From Fuerstiella sp. (GTDB lineage Bacteria; Planctomycetota; Planctomycetia; Planctomycetales; Planctomycetaceae): a stretch of DNA of 64,000 nt. Under the pieces are notes generated by a model. It had not been told where the DNA came from, ran no database searches, and worked only from the letters and a program-made list of their open reading frames with translations. The stretch is from positions 186,001 to 250,000 of the forward strand of contig JAKVAZ010000008.1 in NCBI GenBank assembly GCA_022447225.1, read 5' to 3'. Positions 63,950-64,000 of the stretch are shown here, piece by piece. How positions within the stretch are numbered: position 1 is the first letter of the stretch; every line of letters begins with the position of its first letter. Made by a program: the position numbers and the translations under genes.

Positions 63950-64000
63950 ATGCGTAACCTTTTCCCAGGCAACACTGTTACCAGCGCCGCGTCCGTGCCC

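Overview
The window looks like a chromosomal segment of a planctomycete (order Planctomycetales or a close relative). The evidence is two DUF1501 proteins with twin-arginine leaders, an exported PQQ-type propeller, a squalene-cyclase-like protein carrying CxxCH, paired ExbD proteins, and a type II secretion / type IV pilus hybrid locus led by a giant protein built of secretin N-domains. Genes have moderate GC and often overlap as ATGA or GTGA. No tRNA, rRNA, CRISPR array or intact mobile element was seen.

Layout. (1) 1-11209, minus strand: a tightly packed exopolysaccharide or O-antigen operon. In transcription order it holds two GT4 glycosyltransferases, a polytopic GT-C-like membrane protein, an ATP-grasp ligase, a NodB-type deacetylase, an ABC exporter, then rfbF, rfbG, an rfbC-like epimerase and a C-methyltransferase that runs off the left edge. 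The last four predict a CDP-activated, C-methyl-branched 6-deoxyhexose. (2) 11210-12469: a gene-poor stretch with the decayed C-terminus of an ISL3-family transposase. (3) 12470-25744: exported and housekeeping genes (DUF1501, CxxCH alpha-toroid protein, PQQ propeller, glycosidase-like propeller, HExxH protein, alpha/beta hydrolase, ribosomal protein S20 with a strong terminator, an unknown membrane protein plus receiver-like protein, two coupled ExbD genes, a Gly/Tyr-rich secreted peptide). (4) 26264-29442: glgC, then amt followed by a PII gene. (5) 30324-34488: a membrane-embedded sigma-54 activator with PDZ-like and GAF modules, and an EamA transporter. (6) 34753-53044, minus: the secretion operon, with a 2,384-residue N-domain repeat protein, then gspE, F, G, H, I, J, K, a PilM-PilN fusion and a PilO-PilP fusion. 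(7) 53727-59533: TIGR01777 epimerase, two membrane proteins, second DUF1501, alpha/beta hydrolase, a RidA-like protein. (8) 59888-63949: a YejBEF/Opp-type peptide importer.

How the genes work together. In region 1 RfbF charges glucose-1-phosphate with CMP, RfbG makes the 4-keto-6-deoxy sugar, and the epimerase and methyltransferase tailor it; the glycosyltransferases assemble the glycan, the ABC protein moves a lipid-linked intermediate or product, and the deacetylase and ATP-grasp enzyme modify it. In region 6 GspE and GspF drive assembly of the G-K pseudopilus, with PilMN/PilOP as the inner-membrane platform in place of GspL/M/C. The giant protein occupies the GspD position but has no channel domain, so a true secretin must be encoded elsewhere or the machine works differently. 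That protein is the most unusual item in the window.

Limits: all family calls come from reading motifs and gene order by eye. No database search, structure prediction or promoter mapping was run. Residue positions are approximate unless a motif is quoted.
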